From assembly GCF_029227915.1 (NCBI RefSeq), contig NC_079876.1:20524001-20588000 (forward strand): DNA of 64,000 nucleotides, written 5' to 3'. The notes beneath the pieces are model-generated. The model had not been told where the DNA came from and ran no database searches. It worked only from the letters and a program-made list of their open reading frames with translations. This document shows positions 1-12,419 of this stretch, in pieces. The stretch is from Hydractinia symbiolongicarpus (Eukaryota > Cnidaria > Hydrozoa > Anthoathecata > Hydractiniidae). Position 1 is the stretch's first letter; each line of letters opens with the position of its first letter. A program made the position numbers and the translations under genes.

Positions 1-1740
1 CTTTTGCCGCCTAATAAAGGCCTTACACCTAAAACACGTGGTTCGACGTGTCTGCGCAGATTACCATCGGTCTATTCCTTCCACTCTCAATGGACTACGA
101 CGTCTCAAGTCGATTTCCAACGCGCCATGGTCTTACAACATAGTGAACTACGTGTAGAGGCCTCTAAAGACTATTATATTTCCCTTTGCCACCTAACAAA
201 GGTCCTACACGTAAATCACGTGGTTCCAGGAGCCTGCGCAGGTTACAATCGGTCTATTCCTTCCACTCTCAAAGGACTACGACGTCTCAAGTCGATTTCC
301 AACGCGCCATGGTCTTACAACATAGTGAACTACGTGTAAAGGCTTCTGAAGACTGTTATATGACCTTCTGACGCCTAATAAAGGCTTTACACGTAATTCA
401 CGTGGTTCGACGTGTCTGCGCAGGTAACCATCGGTCTATTCCTACCACTCTCAATGAACTACGACGTGTCAAGTCGTTTTCCGGCGCGCCATGGTCTCAC
501 AACACAGTGAACTACCTGTAGAGGCCTCTAAGGCCTGGTATATGACCTTTTACCACCTAATAAAAGCGTTACACGTAAAACATGTGGTTCCATGTGTTAG
601 CCCAGGTAAAAATCGGTCTATTCCTTCTACACTCACTGGACTACGACGTTTCAAGTCGTTTTCCATCGCGCCATGGTTTACAACGCAGTGAAATACGTGT
701 AAAGGCCTCTAAGGACTGCTATATGGCCTTTTGCCCCCTAATAAAGGCCTTACACCTAAAACACGTGGTTCGACGTGTCTGCGCAGATTACAATCGGTCT
801 ATTCCTTCCACTCTCAATGGACTACGACGTCTCAAGTCGATTTCCAACGCGCCATGGTCTTACAACATAGTGAACTACGTGTAAAGGCTTCTGAAGACTG
901 TTATATGACCTTCTGACGCCTAATAAAGGCTTTACACGTAATTCACGTGGTTCGACGTGTCTGCGCAGGTAACCATCGGTCTATTCCTTCTACACTCACT
1001 GGACTACGACGTTTCAAGTCGTTTTCCATCGGGCCATGGTCTTACAACGCAGTGAAATACGTGTAAAGGCCTCTAAGGACTGTTATATCGCCTTTTGCCG
1101 CCTAATAAAGGCCTTACACCTAAAACACGTGGTTCGACGTGACTTAGCAGGTTACCATCGGTCTATTCCTTCCACTCTCAATGGACTACGACGTCTCAAG
1201 TCGATTTCCAATGCGCCATGGTCCTACAACATAGTGAATTACGTGTAGAGGCCTCTAAGGGCTGTTATATGACCTTTTACCACCTAATGAAGGCTTTACA
1301 CGTAAATCACGTGGTTCCACGTACTTCCGCAGGTTAACACCGGTCTATTCCTTCTGCACTCAATACACTACGACGTTTCAAGACATTTTCCATCGCGCCA
1401 TGGTCTTACAACGCAGTGAAATACGTGTAAAGGCCTCTAAGGACTGTTATATGGCCTTTTGCCGCCTAGTAAAGGCCTTACACGTAATTCACGTGGTTCG
1501 ACGTGTCTGCGCAGGTAACCATCGATCTATTCCTACCACTCTCAATGGACTACGACGTCTTAAGACGCTTTCCATCGCGCCATGGTCTTACAACGCAATG
1601 AACTACGTGTAGAGTCCTCTTAGGGCTGTTATATGACCTTTTACCACCTAATAAAAGCCTTACACGTGAATCACGTGGTTCCACGTACTTCCGCAGGTTA
1701 ACATCGGTCTATTCCTTCCACACTCAACGGACTACGATGT
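1..1740 (+). repeat. Heterogeneous monomers with a 545-bp (3-monomer) duplication
   Basis: About nine and a half monomers of several classes are mixed here. Roughly 240-440 recurs at 785-985 (offset 545, that is 3 x 182 - 1), sharing the unusual TTACAATCGG. Bases 1-150 match about 728-877 (offset 727, 4 monomers), sharing GCGCAGATTAC. The 731-905 monomer is copied again at 21.45-21.57 kb. No gene is present. Confidence 0.8.
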
Positions 1741-1750
1741 CTCAAGTCGT

Positions 1751-2374
1751 TTTCCGGCGCACCGTGGTCTTACAGCACAGTGAACTACGTGTAAAGTCCT
1801 CTAAGGACTGTTATATGGCCCTTTACCACCTAACAAAGGCCCTACACGTAAATCACGTGTTCCACGTGCTTGCGCAGTTTACCAGCAGTCCATTCCTTTC
1901 ACTCTCAATGGGCTACAACGTCTCAAGTTGTTTTCCATCACGCCATGGTCTCACAACACAGTAAACTACCTGTAGAGGCCTCTAAGGCCTGTTATATGAC
2001 CTTTTACCACCTAATAAAAGCCTTACACGTAAAACATGTGGTTCCATGTGTTAGCCCAGGTAAACATCGGTCTATTCCTACCACACTCAACGGACTACGA
2101 TGTCTCAAGTTGTTTTCTGGCGCACCGTGGTCTTACAGCACAGTGAACTACGTGTAAAGGCCTCTAAGGACTGTTATATGGCCTTTTGCCGCCTAATAAA
2201 GGCCTTACACGTAATTCACGTGGTTTGACGTGTCTGTGCAGGTAACCATCGGTCTATTCCTACCACTCTCAATGGACTACGACGTCTCAAGTCGCTTTCC
2301 AACGCGCCATGGTCTTACAACATAGTGAACTACGTGTAGAGGCCTCTAAAGACTGTTATATGGCCCTTTGCCTC
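1751..2374 (+). repeat. Local duplication block, copy 1 (partner 2,840-3,463)
   Basis: About 624 bp match 2,840-3,463 at an offset of 1,089 bp (6 monomers minus 3). Shared private variants include TCTCAAGTTGTTTTCTGG, CAGTTTACCAGCAGTCC and the one-base-short E-box pair CACGTGTTCCACGTG. A third partial copy begins near 4,657. Confidence 0.85.
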
Positions 2375-2556
2375 CTAACAAAAGCCCTACACGTAAATCA
2401 CGTGTTCCACGTGCTTACGCAGTTTACCATCAGTCCATTCCTTCCACTCTCAATGGGCTACGACATCTCAAGTTGTTTTCCATCACGCCATGGTCTCACA
2501 ACACAGTAAACTACCTGTAGAGGCCTCTATGGGCTGCTATATGACCTTTTGCCCCT

Positions 2557-3381
2557 TAATAAAAGCCTTACACGTAAATCACGTGGTCCACTTACTTCCG
2601 CAGGTTAACATCGGTCTATTCCTCCTACACATAATGAACTACGACGTCTCAAGTCTTTTTCCATCGTGCCATGATCTTACAACGCAGTGAACTACGTGTG
2701 GAGGCCTCTGAAGACTGTTATATGACCTTTTACGGCCTAAAAAAATCCTTACAGGTAAATCTCGTGGCTCCACGCACCTGCACAGTTTACCATCAGTATA
2801 TTCCTTCAAATCTCAATGGACTACGACGTGTCAAGTCGGTTTCCGGCGCACCGTGGTCTTACAGCACAGTGAACTACGTGTAAAGTCCTCTAAGGACTGT
2901 TATATGGCCCTTTACCACCTAACAAAGGCCTTACACGTAAATCACGTGTTCCACGTGCTTGCGCAGTTTACCAGCAGTCCATTCCTTTCACTCTCAATGG
3001 GCTACAACGTCTCAAGTTGTTTTCCATCACGCCATGGTCTCACAACACAGTAAACTACCTGTAGAGGCCTCTAAGGCCTGTTATATGACCTTTTACCACC
3101 TAATAAAAGCCTTACACGTAAAACATGTGGTTCCATGTGTTAGCCCAGGTAAACATCGGTCTATTCCTACCACACTCAACGGACTACGATGTCTCAAGTT
3201 GTTTTCTGGCGCACCGTGGTCTTACAGCACAGTGAACTACGTGTAAAGGCCTCTAAGGACTGTTATATGGCCTTTTGCCGCCTAATAAAGGCCTTACACG
3301 TAATTCACGTGGTTTGACGTGTCTGTGCAGGTAACCATCGGTCTATTCCTACCACTCTCAATGGACTACGACGTCTCAAGT
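2557..3381 (+). repeat. Local duplication block, copy 1 (partner 4,374-5,198)
   Basis: About 825 bp match 4,374-5,198 at an offset of 1,817 bp (10 monomers minus 3). Shared variants include CGTGGTCCACTTACTTCC (one base short at the E-box dyad), ACACATAATGAACTACG and TACGGCCTAAAAAAATC. It overlaps the 1,089-bp duplication, so at least two duplication rounds are superimposed. Confidence 0.85.
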
Positions 3382-4373
3382 CGCTTTCCAACGCGCCATG
3401 GTCTTACAACATAGTGAACTACGTGTAGAGGCCTCTAAAGACTGTTATATGGCCCTTTGCCACCTAACAAAGGTCCTACACGTAAATCACGTGGTTCCAC
3501 GAGCCTGCGCAGGTTAACATCGGTCTATTCCTTCTACACTCAATAGACTACGACGTTTCAACACATTTTCCATCGTGCCATGGCCTTACAACACTGTAAA
3601 CTACGTGTAGAGGCCTCTAAAGACTGTTAGATGGCCTTTTGACGTCTAGTAAAGGATTTACACGTAAATCACGTGGTTCCACGAACCTACGCACTTTACC
3701 ATCGGTCTATTCCTTCCAATCTCAATGGACTACGAGGTCTGAAGTCCTTTTCCGGCGCGCCATGGTCTTACAGCACAGTGAACTACGTGTAGAGGCCTCT
3801 ATGGGCTGCTATATGACCTTTTGCCCCTTAATAAAAGCCTTACACGTAAAACATGTGGTTCCACGTGCATGCGCAGGTTATCATCGGTCTATTCCTTCCA
3901 CACTCACTGGATTACGACGATTCAAATCGTTTTTCATCGCGCCATGGTCTTACAACGCAGTGAAATACGTGTAAAGGCCTCTAAGGGCTGCTATATGACC
4001 TTTTGCCTCTTAATAAAAGCCGTACACGTAAAACATGTGGTTCCACGTGCATGCGCAGGTTACCATCAGTCTATTCCTTCAAATCTCAATGGACTACGAG
4101 GTCTGAAGTCCTTTTCCGGCGCGCCATGGTCTTACAGCACAGTGAACTACGTGTAGAGGCCTCTAAGGGCTGTTAGATGGCCTTTTGACGTCTAGTAAAG
4201 GCTTTACACGTAAATCACGCGGTTCCACGAACCTACGCAGTTTACCATCGGTCTATTCCTTCCAATCTCAATGGACTACGAGGTCTGAAGCCCTTTTCCG
4301 GCGCGCCATGGTCTTACAGCACAGTGAACTACGTGTAGAGGCCTCTAAGGCTGCTTTATGACCTTTTACCTCC

Positions 4374-5198
4374 TAATAAAAGCCTTACACGTAAATCACG
4401 TGGTCCACTTACTTCCGCAGGTTAACATCGGTCTATTCCTCCTACACATAATGAACTACGACGTCTCAAGTCTTTTTCCATCGTGCCATGATCTTACAAC
4501 GCAGTGAACTACGTGTGGAGGCCTCTGAAGACTGTTATATGACCTTTTACGGCCTAAAAAAATCTTTACAGGTAAATCTCGTGGCTCCACGCACCTGCAC
4601 AGTTTACCATCAGTATATTCCTTCAAATCTCAATGGACTACGACGTGTCAAGTCGGTTTCGGGCGCACCGTGGTCTTACAGCACAGTGAACTACGTGTAA
4701 AGTCCTCTAAGGACTGTTATATGGCCCTTTACCACCTAACAAAGGCCCTACACGTAAATCACGTGTTCCACGTGCTTGCGCAGTTTACCAGCAGTCCATT
4801 CCTTTCACTCTCAATGGGCTACAACGTCTCAAGTTGTTTTCCATCACGCCATGGTCTCACAACACAGTAAACTACCTGTAGGGGCCTCTAAGGCCTGTTA
4901 TATGACCTTTTACCACCTAATAAAAGCCTTACACGTAAAACATGTGGTTCCATGTGTTAGCCCAGGTAAACATCGGTCTATTCCTACCACACTCAACGGA
5001 CTACGATGTCTCAAGTTGTTTTCTGGCGCACCGTGGTCTTACAGCACAGTGAACTACGTGTAAAGGCCTCTAAGGACTGTTATATGGCCTTTTGCCGCCT
5101 AATAAAGGCCTTACACGTAATTCACGTGGTTTGACGTGTCTGTGCAGGTAACCATCGGTCTATTCCTACCACTCTCAATGGACTACGACGTCTTAAGA
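4374..5198 (+). repeat. Local duplication block, copy 2
   Basis: This is the second copy of 2,557-3,381, with only scattered substitutions (for example AATCTTTACAGG where copy 1 has AATCCTTACAGG). Between the two copies, 3,460-4,370 holds related monomers in which the second E-box is degraded to CCACGAACC and the poly(A)-like hexamer is AGTAAA. Confidence 0.85.
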
Positions 5199-6950
5199 CG
5201 CTTTCCATCGCGCCATAGTCTTACAACACAGTGAACTACGTGTGGAGGCCTCTGAAGACTGTTATATGACCTTTTACGGCCTAAAAAAATCTTTACAGGT
5301 AAATCTCGTGGCTCCACGCACCTGCACAGTTTACCATCAGTCTGAACTCATTTTCCATAGCGCCATGGTCTTACAACACGGTAAAATACGTGTAGAGGCA
5401 GCTGAAGATTGTTATATGGTCTGTTGCCGCCTAATAAAGGCTTTACACGTAATTCACGTGGTTCGACGTGTCTGTGCAGGTTACCATCGGTCTATTCCTA
5501 CCACTCTCAATGGAATACGACGTCTCAAGTCTTTTTCCATCGTCCCATGATCTTACAACGCAGTGAACTACGTGTAGAGGCCTCTAAAGATTGTTATATG
5601 GCCCTTTACCACCTAACAAAGTCCCTACACGTAAATCACGTGGTTTCACGAACCTACGCAGTTTACCATCGTTCTATTCCTTCCACTCTCAATAGACTAC
5701 AACGTCTCAAGTTGTTTTCCATCACGCCATGGTCTTACAACACAGTGAACTACATATAGAGGCCTCTGAAGATTGTTATATGGCATCTTGCCGCCTAATA
5801 AAGTCCTTACTCCTAAAACACTTGATTCAACGTGTCTTAGCAGGTTACCATCGGTCTTTCCTTCCACTCTCAATGGACTACGACGTCTGAACTCATTTTC
5901 CATAGCGCCATGGTCTTACAACACAGTAAAATACGTGTAGAGGCCGCTGAAGATTGTTATATGGTCTGCTGCCGCCTAATAAAGGCTTTACACGTAATTC
6001 ACGTGGTTCGACGTGTCTGCGCAGGTTACCATCGGTCTATTCCTATCACTCTCAATGGAATACAACGTCTCAAGACGCTTTACATCGCGCCATGATCTTA
6101 CAGCACAGTGAACTACGTGTAGAGGCCTCTAAGGGCTGTTATATGACCTTTTACCACATAATAAAAGCCTTACACGTAAATCACGTGGTTCCACGTACTT
6201 CCGGAGGTTAACATCGGTCTATTCCTCCTACACTTAATTGACTACGACATCTCAAGTCCTTTTTCATCGTGCCATGATCTTACAGGGCAGTGAACTACGT
6301 ATGGAGGACTCTAATTGCTGTTATATGACCTTTTACCACCTAATATAAGCCTTAAACGTAATACGTGTGGCTCCGTGTGTTAGCCCAGGTAAACATTAAT
6401 CTATTCCTTCTACACTCACTGGACTACGACGTCTGAACTCATTTCCCATCGCGCCATGGTCTTCCAACACACTGAAATACGTGTAGAGTCCTCTAAAGAT
6501 TGTTATATGGCCTCTTGCCGCCTAATAAAGGCTTTACACGTAATTGACGTGGTTCCACGTGTCTGCGCAGGTTAGCATCGGTCTATTCCTTCCACTCTCA
6601 ATGGACTACGACGTCTCAAGACGCTTTCTATCGCGCCATGGTCCTACAGCACAGTGAACTACGTGTAGAGCCTCTAAGGGCTGTTATATGACCTTTTACC
6701 ACCAAATAAAAGCCTTACACGTAAATCACGTGGTTCCACGTACTTCCGCAGGTTACCATCGGTCTATTCCTTGCTCTCTCAATGGACTGCGACGTCTCAA
6801 GTCCTTTTCCGGCGCGCCGTGGTCTTACAGCACAGTGAACTACGTGTGGAGGCCTGTGAAGACTGTTATATGACCTTTTACGGCCTAAAAAAATCTTTAC
6901 AGGTAAATCTCGTGGCTCCACGCACTTCCGCACAGTTTACCATCAGTATA
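5199..6950 (+). repeat. Heterogeneous monomers resembling the flanks and content of the inversion
   Basis: About nine and a half monomers. Bases 5,910-6,090 (with GAGGCCGCTGAAGATTG) match 17,018-17,200. Bases 6,350-6,510 (with the private ACATTAATCTATTCC) match 17,460-17,620, the left flank of the inverted segment. Bases 6,570-6,720 (with GGTCCTACAGCAC, GTAGAGCCTCT lacking one G, and CACCAAATAAAAG) match the reverse complement of 18.2-18.39 kb. The stretch therefore looks like a relative of the sequence before inversion. It holds no gene. Confidence 0.75.
5330..5360 (+). other. Short monomer: 32-bp deletion junction
   Basis: CCATCAG is followed directly by TCTGAACTCATT. The usual 32 bp from TCTATTCC to ACTACGACG are missing, with a TCT microhomology at the joint. 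The affected monomer is about 150 bp long. I saw it only here, so it is a private event rather than a module marker. Confidence 0.8.
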
Positions 6951-7682
6951 TTCCTTCCACTCTCAATGGACTACGACGTTTCAAGTCGCTTTCCATTGCG
7001 CCATTGTCTTACAACACTGTGAACTACATGTAAAGGCTTCTGAAGACTGTTATATGACCTTCTGACGCCTAATACAGGGTTTACACGCAAATCACGTGTT
7101 TCCACGTGCCTGAGCAGGTTAACATCAGTCTATTCCTTCTACACTCAATGGACTACGACGTCTGAACTTATTTTCCATAGCGCCATGGTCTTACAACACA
7201 GTAAAATACGTGTAAAGTCCTCTAAGGACTGTTATATGGCCTTTTGCTGCCTAATAAAGGCCTTACTCCTAAAACACTTGATTCGAGGTGTCTGCGCAGG
7301 TAACCATCGGTCTATTCCTACCACTCTCAATGGACTACGACGTCTTAAGACGCTTTCCATCACGCCATGGTCTTACAACACAGTGAATTACGTATAGAGA
7401 CCTCTGAGGGTTGTTATATGACTTTCTACCACCTAATAGAAGCCTTACACGTAAATCACGTGGTTCCACGTGCCTGCGCAGGTTACCATCGGTCTATTCC
7501 TTGCACTCTCAATGGACTACGACGTCTCAAGACGTTTTCCGGAGCGCCGTGGTCTTACAGAACAGTGAAGTACGTATAGAGACCTCCTAGGGCTGTTATA
7601 TGACCTTCTACCACCTAATAAAAGCCTTACACGTAAATCACGTGGTTCCACGTACTTCCGCAGGTTAACATCTGTCTATTCC
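6951..7682 (+). repeat. Four-monomer block shared with the 15-monomer unit
   Basis: About 732 bp match 22,013-22,744 (offset 15,062) and its tandem partner at 24,745-25,476. Shared variants include CTAATACAGGG, ACTTGATTCGAGGTG and GTATAGAGACCTC. It is the only part of the 2,732-bp unit found this far upstream, which suggests that the unit was assembled from pre-existing pieces. Confidence 0.85.
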
Positions 7683-9270
7683 TCCTACACTCAATGGACT
7701 ACGACGTCTCAAGTCCTTTTCCATCGTCCCATGATCTTACAACGCAGTGAACTACGTGTAAAGTCCTCTAAGGACTGTGGACTCTTGCCGCCTAATAAAA
7801 TCCTTACACCTAAAACTCGTGGTTCGACGCGTCTGCGAAGGTTACCATCGGTCTAGTCCATCCACTCTCAATGGACTAAGACGTCTCAAGTCGCTTTCCA
7901 ACGCGCTATGGTCTTACAACACAGTGAACTACGTGTAGAAGCCCCTAAAGACTCTTATATGACCCTTTAGCACCTAACAAAGGCCTGCACGTAAATCACG
8001 TGGTTCCACGTACCTACGCAGTTTACTTTCCTTCTATTCCTTTCACTCTCAATGGGCTACGACGTCTCAAATTGTTTTCCATCACGCCATGGTCTTACAA
8101 CACAGTGAAATACGTGTACGGGCCTCTAAGGGCTGTTATATGGCCTATTACCGCCTATTAAATTCCTCACACGTAAATCACCTACCTGCGCAGTTTACCA
8201 TCGGTGTATTCCTTCCACTCTCAATGGAGTAAGACGTCTCAAGTTGTTTTCCATCCCGCCATTGTTTACAACACAGTCAACTACGTGTAGAGGCCTCTAA
8301 AGATTGTTATATGGCCTGTTGCCGCCTAATAAAGGCTTTACACGTAAATCACGTGTTCCACGTGCCTACGCAGTTTACCATCGGTCTATTCCTTCCACTC
8401 TCAATGGGCTACGACGTCTCAAGTTGTTTTCCATCACGCCATGGTCTTACAACATAGTGAACTACGTGTAAAGACTGTTATATGACCTTCTGACGCCTAA
8501 TAAAGGCTTTACACGTAATTCACGTGGTTCGACGTGTCTGCGCAGGTAACCATCGGTCTATTCCTACCGTTCTCAATGGACTACGACGTCTCAATTCGTT
8601 TTCCAGCGCACCGTGATCTTACAGAACGGTGAACTACGTGTAAATGCCTCTTAGGACTGTTATATGGCCCTTTACCACCTAACAAAGGCCCTACACGTAA
8701 ATCACGTGTTCCACGTGCCTACGCAGTTTACCATCGGTCTATTCCTTCCACTCTCAATGGGCTACGACGTCTCAAGTTGTTTTCCATCACGCCATGGTCT
8801 CACAACACAGTGAACTACCGGTAGAGGCCTCTAAGGCCTGTTATATGACCTTTAACCACCTAATAAAAGCCTTACACGTAAATCATGTGGTTCCATGTGT
8901 TAGCCCAGGTAAACATCGGTCTATTCCATCTACACTCACTGGACTACGACGTTTCAAGTCGTTTTCCATGGCGCCATGGTCTTACAACGCCTTGAAATAC
9001 GTGTAAAGGCCTCTAAGGACTGTTATATGGCCTTTTGCCGCCTATTAAAGGCCTTACACCTAAAACACGTGGTTCGACGTGTCTGCGCCGGTTACCATCG
9101 GTCTATTCCTTCCACTCTCAATGGACTACGACCTTTCAAGTCGCTTTCCATTGCGCCATTGTCTTACAACACTGTGAACTACATGTAAAGGCTTCTGAAG
9201 ACTGTTATATGACCTTCTGACGCCTAATGCAGGGTTTACACGCAAATCACGTGTTTCCACGTGCCTGAGC
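7675..9270 (+). repeat. E-box-loss module, copy a (partial)
   Basis: This matches 14,259-15,854 at offset 6,584. Three scars define it. One is the shortened AAGGACTGTGGACTC, where GTTATATGGC is usual. The second is AAATCACCTACC at 8,175, which has lost the E-box dyad. The third is a 10-bp deletion at about 8,465 that turns GTGTAAAGGCTTCTGAAGAC into GTGTAAAGAC. All three recur in copies b and d. The module is noncoding. Confidence 0.88.
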
Positions 9271-9299
9271 AGGTTAACATCGGTCTATTCCTTCCAATC

Positions 9300-10059
9300 T
9301 CAATGGACTACGACGTCTCAAGACGTTTTCCAGAGCGCCGTGGTCTTACAGCACAGTGAAGTACGTATAGAGACCTCCTAGGGCTGTTATATGACCTTCT
9401 ACCACCTAATAAAAGCCTTACACGTAAATCACGTGGTTCCACGTACTTCCGCAGGTTAACATCTGTCTATTCCTTTTACACTTAATGGACTACGACATCT
9501 CAAGTCCTTTTTCATCGTGCAATGATCTTACAAGGCAGTGAACTCTACGTGTAAAGGCCTCTAAAGATTGTTATTTGGCCTGTTGCCGCCTAATAAAAGC
9601 TTTACACGTAATTCACGTGCTTCGACGTGTCTGCGCAGGTAACCATCGGTCTATTCCTACCACTCTCAATGAACTACGACGTGTCAAGTCGTTTTCCGGC
9701 GCGCCATGGTCTCACAACACAATGAACTACCTGTAGAGGCTTCTAAGGCCTGGTATATGACCTTTTACAACCTAATAAAAACGTTACACGTAAAACATGT
9801 GGTTCCATGTGTTAGCCCAGGTAAAAATCAGCCTATTCCTTCTACACTCACTGGACTATGACGTTTTAAGTCGTTTTCCATCGCGCCATGGTCTTACAAC
9901 GCAGTGAAATACGTGTAAAGGCTTATAAGGACTGTTATATGGCCTTTTGCCACCTAACAAAGGTCCTACACGTAAATCACGTGGTTCCACGAGCCTGCGC
10001 AGGTTACCATCGGTCTATTCCTTCCACTCTCAATGGACTACGACGTTTCAAGTCGCTTT
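9300..10059 (+). repeat. Lead-in monomers of the 9.3-17.0 kb superblock
   Basis: About four monomers match 25,303-26,062 (offset 16,003) and 22,571-23,330. They carry the 2-bp insertion GTGAACTCTACGTG at about 9,545 and the variants GATTGTTATTTGG and CACGTGCTTCGACG. They join the E-box-loss module to the EcoRI-marked module and share the long superblock offset. Confidence 0.8.
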
Positions 10060-11450
10060 CCATTGCGCCATGGTCTTACAACACTGTGAACTACGTGTAA
10101 AGGCTTCTGAAGACTGTTACATGGCCTGTTGCCGCCTAATAAAAGCCGTACACGTAAATCACGTGGTTCCACGAACCTACGCAGTTTACCATCGGTCTAT
10201 TCCTTCCAATCTCAATGGACTACGACGTCTCAAGACGTTTTCCGGAGCGCCGTGGTCTTACAGCACAGTGAACTACATGTAGAGTCCTCTTAGGGCTGTT
10301 ATATGACCTTTTACCACCTAATAAAAGCCTTACACGGAATACACGTGGTTCCACGTACTTCCGCAGGTTAACCTCGGTCTATTCCTCCTACACTCAATTG
10401 GCTACGACGTCTCAAGTCCTTTTCCATCGTGCCATGATAGTACAACGCAGTGAACTATGTGTAGAGGCCTCCAAAGACTGTTATATGGCCCCTTACCACC
10501 TAACAAAGGCCCTACACGTACATCACGTGGTTCCACGAACCTACGCAGTTTACCATCGGTCTATTCCTTCCAATCTCAATGGACTACGAGGTCTGAAGTC
10601 CTTTTTCGGCGCGCCGTGGTCTTACAGCACAGTGAATTACGTATAGAGACCTCTGAGGGTTGTTATATGACCTTCTACCACCTAATAGAAGCGTTACACC
10701 TAAATCACGTGGTTCCACGTACTTCGGCAGGTTAACATCGGCGTATTCCTCCAACACTCAATGAACTACGGCGTCTCAAGTCCTTTTCCATCGTGCCATG
10801 ATCTTACAACGCAGTGAACTACGTGTAAAGGCCTCTAACGACTGTTATACGGCTTCTTTCCTCCTAATGAAGACCTTACATCTATAACACGTTGTTCGAC
10901 GTGTCTGCGCATGTTACCATCGGTCTATTCCATCCACTCTCCATGGAATTCGACGTCTCAAGTCGCTTTCCAACGCGCTATGGTCTTACAACACAGTGAA
11001 CTATGTGTAGAGGCCTCTAAAGACTGTTTTATAGCCCTTTGCCACCTAACAAAAGCCCTACACGTAAATCACGTGGTTCCTCGTGCTTGCGCAGGTTACC
11101 ATCGGACTATTTCTTGCTCTCTCAATGGACTGCGACGTCTCAAGTCCTTTTCCGGCGCGCCGTGGTCTTACAGCACAGTGAACTACGTATAAAGACCTCT
11201 TAGGGCTGTTATATGACCTTCTACCACCTAATAAAAGCCTTACACGTAAAACATGTGGTTCCATGTGTTAGCCCAGGTAAACATCGGTTTATTCCTTCTA
11301 CACTCACTGGACTACGACGTTTCAAGTCGTTTTCCATCGCGCCATGGTCTTACAACGCAGTGAAATACGTGTAAAGGCCTTTAAGGACTGTTATATGGCC
11401 TTTTGCCGCCAAATAAAGGCCTTACACCTAAAACACGTGGTTCGACGTGC
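10060..11450 (+). repeat. EcoRI-marked module, copy 1
   Basis: About 7.6 monomers, recognised by a monomer containing TCTCCATGGAATTCGACG (near 10,940) and ACATCTATAACACGTTG. Further full or near-full copies lie at 23,331-24,721, 26,063-27,453, 32,647-34,037, 37,987-39,377 and 49,584-50,974. The copy at about 57.94-58.96 kb lacks two monomers, and a copy near 35.94-36.76 kb lacks three, including the marker. Copies differ by very few substitutions. Confidence 0.9.
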
Positions 11451-12011
11451 CTTAGCAGGTAACCATCGGTCTATTCCTACCACTCTCAATGGACTACGAC
11501 GTCTTAAGACGCTTTCCATCGCGCCATGGTCTTACAACACAGTGAACTACGTGTAGAGTCCTCTTAGGGCTGTTATATGACCTTTTACCACCTAATAAAA
11601 GCCTTACACGTAATACACGTGGTTCCACGTACTTCCGCAGGTTAACATCGGTCTATTCCTTGCTCTCTCAATGGACTGCGACGTCTCAAGTCCTTTTCCG
11701 GCGCACCGTGGTCTTACAGCACAGTGAACTACGTATAAAGACCTCTTAGGGCTGTTATATGACCTTCTACCACCTAATAAAAGCCTTACACGTAAAACAT
11801 GTGGTTCCATGTGTTAGCCCAGGTAAACATCGGTCTATTCCTTCTACACTAACTGGACTACGACGTTTCAAGTCGTTTTCCATCGCGCCATGGTCTTACA
11901 ACATAGTGAACTACGTGTACAGGCCTCTAAGAGCTGTTATATGACCTTTTACCACCTAATGAAGGCTTTACACGTAAATCACGTGGTTCTACGTGCCTGC
12001 GCAGGTTAGCA

Positions 12012-12071
12012 TCGGTCTATTCCTTCTACAATCAATGGACTACGACGTCTGAAGTTATTTTCCATAGCGCC
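12012..12071 (+). repeat. 60-bp partial monomer, copy 1
   Basis: TCGGTCTATTCC at 12,012 recurs only 60 bp later, at 12,072, instead of 182 bp. The join runs from TTTTCCATAGCGCC straight to TCGGTCTATTCC. The same arrangement occurs at 28,015, 37,331, 39,759, 42,370, 51,536 and 59,524, so one out-of-register break has been propagated to seven places. Confidence 0.93.
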
Positions 12072-12403
12072 TCGGTCTATTCCTCCTACACTCAATGGAC
12101 TACGACGTCTCAAGTCGATTTCCAACGCGCCATGGTCTTACAACGCAGTGAAATACGTGTAAAGGCTTATAAGGACTGTTATATGGCCTCTTGCCCCCTA
12201 ATAAAGGCCTTACACCTAAAACACGTGGTTCGACGTGTCTGCGCAGGTTACCATCGGTCTATTCCTTCTACACTAACTGGACTACGACGTTTCAAGTCGT
12301 TTTCCATCGCGCCATGGTCTTACAACATAGTGAACTACGTGTACAGGCCTCTAAAGACTGTTATATGGCCCTTTGTCAACTAACAAAGGTCCTACACGTA
12401 AAT

Positions 12404-12419
12404 CACGTGGTTCCACGTG
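12404..12419. other. Paired E-box dyad (one example of the array-wide motif)
   Basis: CACGTGG, a TT spacer and CCACGTG form a perfect 7-bp-arm inverted repeat with two CACGTG cores. The same dyad or a close variant lies at this phase in most monomers. The main alternative is CACGTGGTTCGACGTG, which keeps 5-bp arms. CACGTG is the known core of bHLH factor sites (the plant G-box, animal E-box and yeast CDEI families), so the array could present hundreds of such sites. Binding is inference; only the motif is seen. Confidence 0.75.

Noticed and set aside
10935-10965. The EcoRI-marked monomer (CCATGGAATTCG) as cloned or vector-derived DNA
   Set aside because: It is ordinary satellite sequence with a few substitutions, found in seven places with normal flanks. 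No vector sequence is present.
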